Part shown: positions 1-8,183 of the stretch, in pieces | Numbering within the stretch: position 1 is the first letter of the stretch | How the letters are laid out: every line of letters starts with the position of its first letter | NCBI RefSeq assembly: GCF_002224485.1 | Contig: NZ_CP022463.1 | Span: forward strand, 1,076,644-1,140,643 | Direction: 5' to 3' | Source: Sinomonas sp. R1AF57 | Lineage (GTDB): Bacteria; Actinomycetota; Actinomycetes; Actinomycetales; Micrococcaceae | DNA: 64,000 bases | Program-made: the position numbers and the translations under genes | The notes under the pieces: model-generated | Told to the model about the DNA's origin: nothing | Database searches by the model: none | The model's input: the letters and a program-made list of their open reading frames with translations, nothing else

Positions 1-28
1 CTGGCACACCGCGCCCCGCGCCGAACCC

Positions 29-1186
29 CTAGCCCACCACGCGCAGCCGGTACCCCCGCTTCACGACCGTCTGGATGAGCTCCCCGTCCGGAAGGGAGGC
101 ACGCAGCCGGTTCACCGCCATGTCGAGCGCGTGGTTGGACGCGGTGGTCGAGACGAGCCGCGCGAGGGTCTCGCGGGGCACGACGGCGCCGCCGGCGTCG
201 AAGAGCGCGCGGAACAGGAGCATCGCGGCTGGGGGGAGGATGAGCTCGTCCCCGGCGATCGCCATGGTCCGCCCGCGCAGCTCGACAGGACCGGCCGTGG
301 TCTCGAGGCGCCGCACCTTCCGCCGGGACAGGTTGTCCGTGACGAGCTTGATGAGCGCGCCCATCCGGAACCGGTCCGGCACCCAGGGCCGCAGCCCCGC
401 GGCCTCGAGCGGGGCCGCCGTCACGGGCCCGACGGCGGCGGTCGCCACCCGCTGCCGGAAGGCGGCCAGCAGCTGGGCGTGGACCCCGAGCTCGTGCGCG
501 GTGCTGAACAGCGCGTCCACCGCGGGCGCGCTCGTGAAGGTGACGACGTCGAGCTCCCCGGCGCAGACCGCGGCGATGAGGGCCTCGAGCCGGTCGCCGC
601 CCTCGGGCCGCACCCAGCGGTACGGGGTGACGGTGATGAGCTCCGCGCCGGCGTCCCGCAGCCGGTCGAGCTGGACGCGGTCCGTGTAGCCGTGCAGCTG
701 CATGACAACCGTCTGCCCGTCGAGCCGGCCGCCCGCGTCGCGCAGGACCAGGTCGACGAGGGTCGCCGTGGTCTCGTCGTTGGAGATGCCGACGTCGGCG
801 AGCCCGGCTGCGCGCACGGCCCCCCGGGCCTTGGGCCCCCGCACGTACAGCCGCGCGGCGCTGAGCGTCGCCTGGAGCTCGTCGCCGAGCCCCGCGGCGT
901 CGGCGACCTCGAGCCAGCGCCGCATGCCGTACGCGGTCGTGACGATGCACAGGTCGGGCCTGGCGGCGATCGTGCGGTGGGTGTCCTCGATGACGCCGAG
1001 GTCCTGGTCCACGGGTGCGATTGTCAGCACGGGGGCGTGGAGCACCTCCGCGCCGCGCCTCTCGAGGGCCTGGATCAGGTCCTCGGCGCGGCGGTGCGAG
1101 GTGACGCCCACCCGGAAGCCCTTGAGCGCCGTCGTGAGCTCGGTCCCGACCTCGGGTTCAGACGCCACTGCCACTGCTCCGTCCAT
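29..1186 (-). CDS. nnaR: NnaR-type regulator: uroporphyrinogen-III synthase (HemD) domain plus winged helix
   Basis: The protein is about 385 residues. Residues ~15-275 form a HemD-type two-lobed domain; residues ~300-385 form an OmpR-like winged helix that ends in the typical KRGYRL wing. This fusion is known from the actinobacterial nitrate/nitrite regulator NnaR (Streptomyces, Mycobacterium), which acts with GlnR. The open frame extends further upstream, but I chose the ATG at 1186: it lies 5 nt after the methyltransferase stop, and the extra N-terminal stretch is Arg-rich shadow. It is the last gene of a leftward nirB-cobA-nnaR run, so regulator, siroheme-precursor enzyme and nitrite reductase are co-transcribed. 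Whether the HemD domain is catalytic or only senses tetrapyrrole cannot be told here. Confidence 0.85.
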   Translation of the reverse strand: MDGAVAVASEPEVGTELTTALKGFRVGVTSHRRAEDLIQALERRGAEVLHAPVLTIAPVDQDLGVIEDTHRTIAARPDLCIVTTAYGMRRWLEVADAAGLGDELQATLSAARLYVRGPKARGAVRAAGLADVGISNDETTATLVDLVLRDAGGRLDGQTVVMQLHGYTDRVQLDRLRDAGAELITVTPYRWVRPEGGDRLEALIAAVCAGELDVVTFTSAPAVDALFSTAHELGVHAQLLAAFRQRVATAAVGPVTAAPLEAAGLRPWVPDRFRMGALIKLVTDNLSRRKVRRLETTAGPVELRGRTMAIAGDELILPPAAMLLFRALFDAGGAVVPRETLARLVSTTASNHALDMAVNRLRASLPDGELIQTVVKRGYRLRVVG

Positions 1187-1191
1187 GTGCC

Positions 1192-2307
1192 TCACCTGCG
1201 CGTGCCTGACGACGATTCCATCATGAACGCGGACGCGAACCCCTCGAGGTCCTCGCGTGTGACGCCGCCCGCGAGCCCGGTCGCCGCCGCGGCCCGCACG
1301 ACCTCGCCGACCACGATCACGGCGGGGTTGCCGCACGCCGCCGTGTCCGGCTCGGCGGTGCCGAGCTCGGTCACCGTGGTGCGCTGGCCGGCCTGGTGAC
1401 CGCGCTCGACGACGGCGAGCGGCGTGGCGGGGGAGAGCCCCGCCCGTCGCAGCCCGGCGGCGAGGTGCGGGAGGTTCGCGACGCCCATGAGCACGACTAT
1501 GGTGCCCCCTTCGGCGGCGAGCCCGGCGAGGTGGAGGTGCTCGGCGTCGGTGAGGGGAGCGTGGCCGGAGATGACGGTGAACGAGTGGCTCACGTTGCGG
1601 TGCGTGACCGGGATGCCTGCCGCGGCGGGCACCGCGATCGAGCTCGAGATGCCGGACACCACCCGCACGGGGACGCCGGCCTCGGCGCAGGCCGCGGCCT
1701 CCTCGGCGCCGCGGCCGAACACGAACGGGTCCCCGCCCTTGAGCCGGACCACGTTCGCCGGCCGCCCGTCGACGCCGTACAGCGCGTAGTCGACGAGCAG
1801 CCGGTTGATCTCGTCCTGGGGAACCCTGTGGTGGCCGGGGAGCTTGCCCACGTCGATGAGCCGCGCCGTCGTGAGGCCCTCGAGCTCGCGCCAGGGGGCG
1901 AGCCTGTCGAACAGGACGACGTCGGCGTCCCGCAGGGCCTCGACGGCGTCCACCGTGAGCAGGCCGCGGGAGCCCGGGCCCCCGCCCACGAGTGTGACGT
2001 GGCCGCGCGGGCCGGCGGCGGGTTCGCTGACCTGGGGCACCCCGAGCGCGCGGTAGTGGTCGAGCACGGGCGACCAGTCGCCGTCGTGCGTCCCGTCGTG
2101 GCCGTCGGGACCGCCCACGACGGCGACCAGGGCCGGCCGCCCGGGAAGGGCCACCGCGGCCCTGTAGGCCTCGGGGGAGTCGAAGAACGCGATCTTCGCC
2201 CCGGCCTTCCGGTAGCGCGCGAGGGCCTGGCGGGAGGCGTCGGCTCCGCCGAGGACGACGACGGGCAAGTCCCGCAGGGACAAGGACAGGTTCAGGTTCA
2301 GCTGCAT
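1192..2307 (-). CDS. cobA: Uroporphyrinogen-III C-methyltransferase (siroheme branch) with degenerate N-terminal Rossmann domain
   Basis: The 371-residue protein makes precorrin-2 from uroporphyrinogen III using SAM; precorrin-2 is the precursor of the siroheme used by NirB. The methyltransferase domain starts near residue 105 with the SAM-loop motif LVGGGPGSRGLLT, followed by RLKGGDPFVFGRG and the SGISSSIAVPAAAGIP segment. The first ~100 residues keep a VVVLGGADASRQALARY Rossmann-like strand resembling the dehydrogenase/ferrochelatase half of CysG, but they are too short and degenerate for a full SirC domain. The start codon is 1 nt from the nirB stop, so translation is probably coupled. Enzyme class is firm; the role of the N-terminal remnant is unknown. 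Confidence 0.9.
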   Translation of the reverse strand: MQLNLNLSLSLRDLPVVVLGGADASRQALARYRKAGAKIAFFDSPEAYRAAVALPGRPALVAVVGGPDGHDGTHDGDWSPVLDHYRALGVPQVSEPAAGPRGHVTLVGGGPGSRGLLTVDAVEALRDADVVLFDRLAPWRELEGLTTARLIDVGKLPGHHRVPQDEINRLLVDYALYGVDGRPANVVRLKGGDPFVFGRGAEEAAACAEAGVPVRVVSGISSSIAVPAAAGIPVTHRNVSHSFTVISGHAPLTDAEHLHLAGLAAEGGTIVVLMGVANLPHLAAGLRRAGLSPATPLAVVERGHQAGQRTTVTELGTAEPDTAACGNPAVIVVGEVVRAAAATGLAGGVTREDLEGFASAFMMESSSGTRR

Positions 2308-2308
2308 G

Positions 2309-5002
2309 TCAGCCCTCCTTCGAGGCGGCGCCGGCGACGGCCGCGGCCCGGAGCGGGATGGTCGCGCCGAGGGAGACCTTCTCCTGCACCGTGGCGGGCC
2401 GGATCTGGTCGCGCTCGGCGACGTGGACGATGGACTCGTCGGAGGCCTCGGGGGCGTTGACGAAGGAGCGGAAGCGCCGCAGGCGCTCGGGGTCCTTCAG
2501 GGTCGCGGCCCATTCGTCCTCGTAGTGCTCGACGTGCGTGGCCATGGCGGCCTCGAGCTCGGCCGCGATCCCGAGGGAGTCCTCGACGACCACCTGGCGC
2601 ACGTGCTCGAGCCCGCCGTCGAGCTCCTCCTGCCAGCGCGCGGTGCGCTGGAGGCGGTCCGCGGTGCGGATGTAGTACATGAAGTAGCGGTCGATGTACT
2701 TGATGAGCGTCTCGTCGTCGAGGTCCTTGGCGAGCAGCTGCGCGTGTGCGGGGGTCGCGCCGCCGTTGCCGCCGACGTAGAGGTTCCAGCCGTCGGCGGT
2801 GGCGATGACGCCGACGTCCTTGCCGCGGGCCTCGGCGCACTCCCGGGCGCAGCCGGAGACGCCGAGCTTGAGCTTGTGCGGGCTGCGCAGGCCCCGGTAG
2901 CGCAGCTCGAGCTGGATGGCCATGCCCACCGAGTCCTGCTGGCCGTACCGGCACCAGGTCGAGCCGACGCAGCTCTTCACCGTGCGCAGGCTCTTGCCGT
3001 AGGCCTGCCCGGACTCCATGCCCGCGGCGATGAGCTCGGCCCAGATGTCGGGGAGTTGCTCGAGGCGCGCGCCGAACATGTCGATGCGCTGGCCCCCCGT
3101 GATCTTCGTGTACAGGTTGTACTTCTGGGCCACGGCGGCGATGACGCCCAGCTTCTCCGGCGTGATCTCGCCGCCGGGGATGCGCGGGACCACCGAGTAG
3201 GTGCCGTCCTTCTGCATGTTCGCCAGCGCGCGGTCGTTGGTGTCCTGGAGCGTGCCGCGGCCGGCGTCGAGCACGTAGGCCGAGTGCTGGGAGGCCAGGA
3301 TCGACGCGATGGTGGGCTTGCAGATGTCGCAGCCGGCGCCCGTCCCGAAGCGGGACATGATCTCCTCGAAGGAGGTCAGCTGGGCCACGCGGATGTGGTC
3401 GAACAGCTCCTGGCGGGACAGGGAGATGTGCTCGCACAGGGCCTTGGAGACGGTGACGCCGGACTTGGTGAGCTCGGCCTCGAGGAGCTTCTTGATCATC
3501 GGCACGCACGAGCCGCACTGCGTGCCGGCGCGGGTGCAGGCCTTGAGGCCCGCGACGTCCTGGACCGGCTCCTGCCCCTCGCACGTCCCGCAGCCGTTCA
3601 CGGCATCGCGCAGCGTCCCCGCGGCGACGTTGTTGCACGAGCAGAGGACGGCGTCGTCGGGAAGCTCGGTCTCCGGCGCATCGCCGCCGCCGGCGGCGCT
3701 CAGGAAGGCGCCCGGCTCGGCGGGGAGCTCCCGGCCCAGGAGCGGGCGGAGGCTCAGGTAGGGGGAGGCGTCGCCGACGAAGATCCCGCCGAGGAGCGTG
3801 CGCGCGTCGTCGGTCGTGACGATCTTCTGGTAGACGCCGCGGGCGGGGTCCGCGTAGACGATCTCGAGCGCGCCCGGCGCGGCCGCGAACGCGTCGCCGA
3901 AGCTCGCCACGTCCACCCCGGAGAGCTTGAGCTTGGTCGCCGTGTCGAACCCGGGGAAGGTCGCCCCCCCGCCGTGCAGGCGGTCCGCCACGATCTCGGC
4001 CATCGTGTTGGCCGGGGCCACGAGGCCCAGGCACATACCGCCGAAGCTCGCGACCTCGCCGATCGCCCACACGTTCGGCGCGCCGGTCGCGCAGGTCTCG
4101 TCGACCACGACGCCGCCGCGCGGGCCGAGCTCGAACGGCGCCGAGCCCTCTCCGGAAGCGGTGGCTTCCTCGACCGCGGCCCGGACCAGCTCGTCGCGGG
4201 GACGCACCCCGATGGCGACCACGACGAGGTCCGCGGGGACCACGCGCTCGTCGGCCATGAGCACGCCGGTGACCAGCCCGGCGTCGTCCGTCAGCACCTC
4301 CGAGGGGAACACGCCGCCGTGGACGGTGAAGCCCTTGGCGGCGATCAGCCGGGTGAGCGCCTGGCCGGCGCCCTCGTCGAGCTGCCTGTTCATGGGCCAC
4401 GGCGAGCCGTCGATGATGACGGCGTCCGCGCCGAGGGACTTGGCGCCCGCCGCCGCCTCGATGCCGAGGAGGCCGCCGCCGATCACCGCCACCCGGGCCG
4501 GGCGGCCGAGGGCCTCGGCGAGCCTGCGGATCTCCGCGCGGAGGAACCAGACGTCCTCGAGGGTGCGGTACACATACGAGCGGTCGGCGCCGGGGATCGG
4601 GAGCCGGGCGGCGTTCGAGCCGGTGGCGAGCACGAGCTCGTCGTAGGGGTGCGCCTCCTGCGCCTCGCCGGTCCGTGTGAGGACCGTTCTGGCGACGGTG
4701 TCGACGCGGACCGCGCGCGCTCCGGTGCGCAGGGTGATGCCGGGCGTCTCCCACAGCGAGGCGTCGCCGAGGGTGAGGTCGACGTCGGCAGGGTCGCCGG
4801 TGAGCGCCTTGGACAGGGCCACGCGGTCGTAGGGGAGGTGCGCCTCCTCGGTCAGCACGGTGACGTCGAAGCGGCCGAGGCCGCGGGAGGCCATCGCCTC
4901 CACGAACCGGTGTGCGGCGGGGCCACCGCCCACGACGACGACGCGGCGCTTCGCGGGGATGGAACCGGAGGTGGGGGTCTCGATCGGGCTGGTGCTGCTC
5001 AC
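2309..5002 (-). CDS. nirB: Assimilatory nitrite reductase [NAD(P)H], large subunit
   Basis: About 897 residues; cytoplasmic six-electron reduction of nitrite to ammonium. Domain order is the NirB standard: an N-terminal FAD/NAD(P)H oxidoreductase (VVVGGGPAA, then a second GGGLLGIEAA Rossmann motif), a BFD-like [2Fe-2S] region (CSCNN...CGTC, then CTRAGTQCGSC), and a C-terminal siroheme/[4Fe-4S] reductase half with a CVGSTWCRYG and CARECAE cysteine set. I placed the start at GTG 5002, because a GGAAGG ribosome site (5011-5016) lies 8 nt upstream; an in-frame ATG at 5062 has no such site. Divergent from nirD and first of the leftward nirB-cobA-nnaR run. Confidence 0.95.
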   Translation of the reverse strand: MSSTSPIETPTSGSIPAKRRVVVVGGGPAAHRFVEAMASRGLGRFDVTVLTEEAHLPYDRVALSKALTGDPADVDLTLGDASLWETPGITLRTGARAVRVDTVARTVLTRTGEAQEAHPYDELVLATGSNAARLPIPGADRSYVYRTLEDVWFLRAEIRRLAEALGRPARVAVIGGGLLGIEAAAGAKSLGADAVIIDGSPWPMNRQLDEGAGQALTRLIAAKGFTVHGGVFPSEVLTDDAGLVTGVLMADERVVPADLVVVAIGVRPRDELVRAAVEEATASGEGSAPFELGPRGGVVVDETCATGAPNVWAIGEVASFGGMCLGLVAPANTMAEIVADRLHGGGATFPGFDTATKLKLSGVDVASFGDAFAAAPGALEIVYADPARGVYQKIVTTDDARTLLGGIFVGDASPYLSLRPLLGRELPAEPGAFLSAAGGGDAPETELPDDAVLCSCNNVAAGTLRDAVNGCGTCEGQEPVQDVAGLKACTRAGTQCGSCVPMIKKLLEAELTKSGVTVSKALCEHISLSRQELFDHIRVAQLTSFEEIMSRFGTGAGCDICKPTIASILASQHSAYVLDAGRGTLQDTNDRALANMQKDGTYSVVPRIPGGEITPEKLGVIAAVAQKYNLYTKITGGQRIDMFGARLEQLPDIWAELIAAGMESGQAYGKSLRTVKSCVGSTWCRYGQQDSVGMAIQLELRYRGLRSPHKLKLGVSGCARECAEARGKDVGVIATADGWNLYVGGNGGATPAHAQLLAKDLDDETLIKYIDRYFMYYIRTADRLQRTARWQEELDGGLEHVRQVVVEDSLGIAAELEAAMATHVEHYEDEWAATLKDPERLRRFRSFVNAPEASDESIVHVAERDQIRPATVQEKVSLGATIPLRAAAVAGAASKEG

Positions 5003-5101
5003 GGTCGGTGCCTTCCGTAGAGAGGGGGCCGGGTGGACCGGCGGGATCAGGGGAGCTGACATCAGCCTAGGAACTGGCGATTTCGCCTCAGTTGCCCGCG
5101 T

Positions 5102-5139
5102 GTAACGGCCGATTAACTTCACTGTCACGGGCATGTTTC
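5102..5139 (+). promoter_or_regulatory. GlnR-like four-box operator, nirB side
   Basis: Four 5-mers in exact 11-bp phase: GTAAC-N6-TTAAC-N6-GTCAC-N6-GTTTC. The described actinobacterial GlnR box is gTnAC-N6-GaAAC repeated. Three of the four boxes fit closely; the last keeps only the outer G and C. It lies 100-137 bp upstream of the nirB start, a position suited to activation. Binding is inferred. Confidence 0.6.
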
Positions 5140-5157
5140 GCCGGCGGTGAGCCCGGT

Positions 5158-5195
5158 TTTACGCGGCCGTGACACGGCTTCAACCCGGATGAAAC
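5158..5195 (+). promoter_or_regulatory. Second GlnR-like four-box operator, nirD side
   Basis: A second set in the same 11-bp phase: TTTAC-N6-GTGAC-N6-TCAAC-N6-GAAAC. All boxes end in AC and the last is a perfect GAAAC. It ends 24 bp before the nirD start. Two such arrays within 94 bp of a divergent nitrite reductase promoter are unlikely to be chance. Confidence 0.5.
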
Positions 5196-5219
5196 GCCCC
5201 CGTCCGTAGCGTTGAGGGC

Positions 5220-5606
5220 ATGACGATCACAGCACCTGCCCCCCTTGATCTCCGCGACGCCGACTTCGGACCGGAGCCCGCCGGCGCTGCCTGGCACAGC
5301 GTGTGCAGCCTGCACGACCTCGAGCCCAACTGGGGCGAGGCGGCGCTCGTGGCCGGCCGCCAGGTGGCGCTCTTCCGCCTTCCCACGGACCAGGTCTTCG
5401 CCGTCGAGCAGCGCGATCCCGCGACCGAGGCCCACGTCATGGCCCGCGGGATCGTCGGCTCCCGCGGCGAACGCCACACCATCGCCTCGCCGCTGCACAA
5501 GCAGGTCTACGATCTCGCGACGGGCGAGCGGCTCGACGCCCCCGGCGCCCCGATCGCTGCGTTCCCGGCGCGCGTGGTGGACGGAATCGTCCAGATCGCG
5601 GCCTGA
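5220..5606 (+). CDS. nirD: Nitrite reductase small subunit (Rieske-fold, cluster-less)
   Basis: 128 residues, the usual length for NirD, the partner of the NirB large subunit. It has the Rieske-like fold pattern (WHSVCSLHDLEPNWGEAALV, then QVALFRL, SPLHKQVYDLATGERLD). It lacks the CxH...CxxH ligands of true Rieske proteins, which is normal for NirD. It is divergent from nirB instead of following it, so the two subunits depend on a shared 217-bp control region with two GlnR-like arrays. No convincing Shine-Dalgarno precedes the ATG. Confidence 0.9.
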   Translation: MTITAPAPLDLRDADFGPEPAGAAWHSVCSLHDLEPNWGEAALVAGRQVALFRLPTDQVFAVEQRDPATEAHVMARGIVGSRGERHTIASPLHKQVYDLATGERLDAPGAPIAAFPARVVDGIVQIAA

Positions 5607-5613
5607 GCCACTC

Positions 5614-5660
5614 GTGTCAGTCTGGATTGACACAGCTCCTGTGTCAACCTAAACTGACAC
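5614..5660 (+). promoter_or_regulatory. Double palindromic operator over a -35/-10 promoter
   Basis: Two copies of GTGTCA-N8-TGACAC (5614-5633 and 5641-5660) are centred 27 bp apart. The right arm of copy 1 contains a perfect -35 TTGACA (5627-5632); copy 2 covers the -10 TAAACT (5650-5655); the spacer is exactly 17 bp. The layout is that of a tightly repressed promoter for the next gene, probably autoregulated by its HTH product (inference). Confidence 0.75.
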
Positions 5661-5662
5661 GT

Positions 5663-5872
5663 GTGGACGACCAGCAGCTCTCACGCTCCCTCGACTCCGA
5701 CGATCCCGCAGTGGGCCTGCGCGCGGTCGGCGCGCTGCACCGGCTCGCCGAGGTGACCGAGGCCCGGTATGTCGCACTCGCCCGCGAGCGCGGCTGGACC
5801 TGGGAGCAGATCGGGGATGCCCTCGGGGTGTCCCGGCAGTCCGTCCACGTCAAGCACGGCAAGGCCCGCTGA
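5663..5872 (+). CDS. Small helix-turn-helix protein, probable autoregulator, leaderless
   Basis: A 69-residue protein whose C-terminal half is a homeodomain-like HTH (WTWEQIGDALGVSRQSVH). The N-terminal ~35 residues form a helical segment (AVGLRAVGALHRLAEVTEARY). The GTG start lies 7 nt after the -10 hexamer with no Shine-Dalgarno, so the transcript is predicted to be leaderless. It stands 35 bp upstream of the Clp-N gene and is probably co-transcribed. A small HTH gene paired with a Clp-N gene is, as I recall, a recurring actinobacterial arrangement. The likely role is repression at the flanking double palindrome; specificity cannot be read from the sequence. Confidence 0.8.
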   Translation: MDDQQLSRSLDSDDPAVGLRAVGALHRLAEVTEARYVALARERGWTWEQIGDALGVSRQSVHVKHGKAR

Positions 5873-5907
5873 CGCGCGCCGAGCCCTGAGACGAAGGGAC
5901 GGATGGG

Positions 5908-6381
5908 ATGTTCGAACGATTCGCCGCTGCTGCGCGCAGCACCGTCACCGAGGGGATCCTCGAGGCCGAACGCCGCGGAGACCGGCGCATCGGCACCCAG
6001 CACCTGCTCCTGGGACTCCTGCACGACCCCGAGAGCGCCTCCGCCCTCGGGACCAGCCTCGCCTCGGCCCGTGCCGCCGACGAGGACCTGGACCGCATGG
6101 CACTCGCGGCGGTCGGGGTCGACCCCGGGAAGGCTCCGCTGGCTGGAACCGTGGGGAAGGCCGGCCGGCTGCCCTTTACCTCCGCGGCGAAGGACGTGCT
6201 TGCCCGTTCGGCACGGCAGGCGGCCGCCGAGAAGTCCCGCACGATCACCGGGCGGCACCTGGCGCTGGCCCTGCTCGAGGGCGCCGAACCGGACCCCGCC
6301 GCGACGCTCCTGTCCCGCCTCGGGGTGGACGCCCGGGCCGTCCGGGACCGCCTGGGCCAACAGGGAAAGCAGGAAGGCTAG
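5908..6381 (+). CDS. Clp N-terminal domain protein (stand-alone)
   Basis: 157 residues carrying two Clp-N repeats, the substrate/adaptor-binding module of ClpA/ClpC. Repeat 1 is near residues 1-70 (AERRGDRRIGTQHLLLGLLHD) and repeat 2 near 80-150 (FTSAAKDVLARS...ITGRHLALALLEG). There is no ATPase domain, so it cannot unfold proteins alone; it may compete for or deliver ClpC substrates (inference). It lies downstream of the HTH gene under the palindromic promoter and converges with pmmB, with only 10 nt between stops and no obvious terminator. Confidence 0.85.
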   Translation: MFERFAAAARSTVTEGILEAERRGDRRIGTQHLLLGLLHDPESASALGTSLASARAADEDLDRMALAAVGVDPGKAPLAGTVGKAGRLPFTSAAKDVLARSARQAAAEKSRTITGRHLALALLEGAEPDPAATLLSRLGVDARAVRDRLGQQGKQEG

Positions 6382-6391
6382 GGCGCAGGCC

Positions 6392-8158
6392 TCAGAGCCC
6401 CAGGGCCTCCCGCAGGTCCTCGAGGGCAGCGTCCATCGCCTCGCGGGCGGCCCTCCTCGCCTCGGCGAGCTCGGCCGAGCTGTCCACCGGCCGGATGACC
6501 TCGAGGTAGCACTTGAGCTTCGGCTCGGTCCCGCTGGGCCTGACGATCACGCGGGTCGAGTCCCGTGTGGTCCACGAGATCCCCTCCGTGGGCGGGAGGG
6601 CCTCGGAGCCGAGCGAGAGGTCCACCGAGGACTCCACCGGAGACTCGGCGAAGGCCGTCGGAGGGTTGTCCCTCAGCCGCGTCATCATCGCGTCGAGGAG
6701 CCCGAGGTCCGCCACCCGCACGCTCAGCTGGTCGGTGAGGTGCACGCCGTGGAGCACGTGCAGGGCGTCGAGCCGGTCGAAGAGCGTCTCGCCCTGGGCC
6801 TTCGCGTCCGCGGCGAGCTCGGCGACGAGGAGCGCGGCGGAGAGCCCGTCCTTGTCCTTGACCAGCTCCGGCGCGACACAGTAGCCGAGGGCCTCCTCGT
6901 ACCCGTACACGAGCCCCGGGACGCGGGAGATCCACTTGAAGCCCGTGAGGGTCTCGGCGTGGGCCACCCCGGCGGCCTGGGCGATCCTGCCGAGCAGACG
7001 TGAGGAGACGATCGAGTTCGCGAACACCCCGGTGGGCTCGGGGGAGTGCTCGTCGTCGAGGCCGAGGCGGCGCACCACGTGCGCCCCGAGGAGGGCGCCG
7101 ACCTCGTCCCCGCGCAGCATGCGCCACTCGCCCGTCTCGGGGTCGGGGAGGGCGACGGCGCAGCGGTCGGCGTCCGGGTCGTTCGCGATGACGATGTCGG
7201 CCCCGGCCTCGCGCGCGGCCTCGAGCGCGAGGTCCAGGGCGCCCGGCTCCTCCGGGTTCGGGAACGCGACCGTCGGGAACGCAGGATCGGGCTCCGCCTG
7301 CGAGCCCACGAGCGAGACGTCATCGAACCCGGCGGCCTTCAGCACGCCCAGGAGCGTCTCGCCGCCCACCCCGTGCAGCGGGGTCAGGACCGCCTTGAGG
7401 CGGCGGGACGGGAAGAGGTCCGGCCGCGCGAGGCGCACGACGGCGTCGCGGTAGTCCGCGGCGACGCTCGCCGGGAGCGTGGCCCATCCGTCCTCGGCGA
7501 GAGGGATCTCGCCAACAGGCCCGACGGCGGCGATGAGCTCGGCGATCTCGGCGTCGATGGGGGCGACGATCTGGGCGCCGCGGCCGGCCTCCTCGACGGC
7601 CCGCCCGCCGAGGTACACCTTGTACCCGTTGTCCTGGGGCGGATTGTGGCTCGCGGTGACCATGACGGCGCCGTCGCAGTCCAGCGCCCGGAGCGCGTAC
7701 GCGAGGACGGGCGTCGGGAGCGGGGACGGGAGGAGGCTCGTCTCGATCCCGGCCGCGGTGAACACGGCAGCCGTGTCGCGGGCGAACACATCGGAGTTGG
7801 TGCGCGCGTCGTAGCCGACCACGGCGCGCGGCGCCGCGCCCGACTCCGGCGAGCCGGCGCCGTCGTGCGCTGCGACCCGGCGGCGCAGGAACTCGGCGAA
7901 GCCGGCCGCGGCGCGGCGGACCGTCACGCGGTTCATGCGGTTCGGCCCGGGGCCGAGGGCCGCGCGCAGCCCGGCGGTGCCGAACTGGAGGGTCCCGCAG
8001 AAGGCGTCGGAGAGCTCCTGCAGGGCGGCTGGCTGGCCCTCGGCAGCCTGGGCCACCGTGAGGCGGAGCTGGGCTGCGGTGTCGGGGTCGGGGTCGGCGG
8101 CGGCCCAGGCCTCGGCGCGCGGCCGGAGCTCATCGAGTGTGGCGGGGGAGATGCTCAT
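6392..8158 (-). CDS. pmmB: Phosphoglucomutase/phosphomannomutase family protein
   Basis: 588 residues, the length of the long PGM/PMM type that includes phosphopentomutase-like enzymes. It shows the phosphoserine loop TASHNPPQDNGYKVY, the metal loop DPDADR, the sugar-binding GYEEALGY segment, and the phosphate-binding RPSGTEPKLK near the C-terminus. The gene follows punA by 25 bp on the same strand, as deoD and pmmB adjoin in M. tuberculosis. The pair would interconvert the sugar 1-phosphate released by nucleoside phosphorolysis. The exact sugar specificity is open. Confidence 0.9.
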   Translation of the reverse strand: MSISPATLDELRPRAEAWAAADPDPDTAAQLRLTVAQAAEGQPAALQELSDAFCGTLQFGTAGLRAALGPGPNRMNRVTVRRAAAGFAEFLRRRVAAHDGAGSPESGAAPRAVVGYDARTNSDVFARDTAAVFTAAGIETSLLPSPLPTPVLAYALRALDCDGAVMVTASHNPPQDNGYKVYLGGRAVEEAGRGAQIVAPIDAEIAELIAAVGPVGEIPLAEDGWATLPASVAADYRDAVVRLARPDLFPSRRLKAVLTPLHGVGGETLLGVLKAAGFDDVSLVGSQAEPDPAFPTVAFPNPEEPGALDLALEAAREAGADIVIANDPDADRCAVALPDPETGEWRMLRGDEVGALLGAHVVRRLGLDDEHSPEPTGVFANSIVSSRLLGRIAQAAGVAHAETLTGFKWISRVPGLVYGYEEALGYCVAPELVKDKDGLSAALLVAELAADAKAQGETLFDRLDALHVLHGVHLTDQLSVRVADLGLLDAMMTRLRDNPPTAFAESPVESSVDLSLGSEALPPTEGISWTTRDSTRVIVRPSGTEPKLKCYLEVIRPVDSSAELAEARRAAREAMDAALEDLREALGL

Positions 8159-8183
8159 CGGGTGGTGTCCTTCTCGAAGACTC

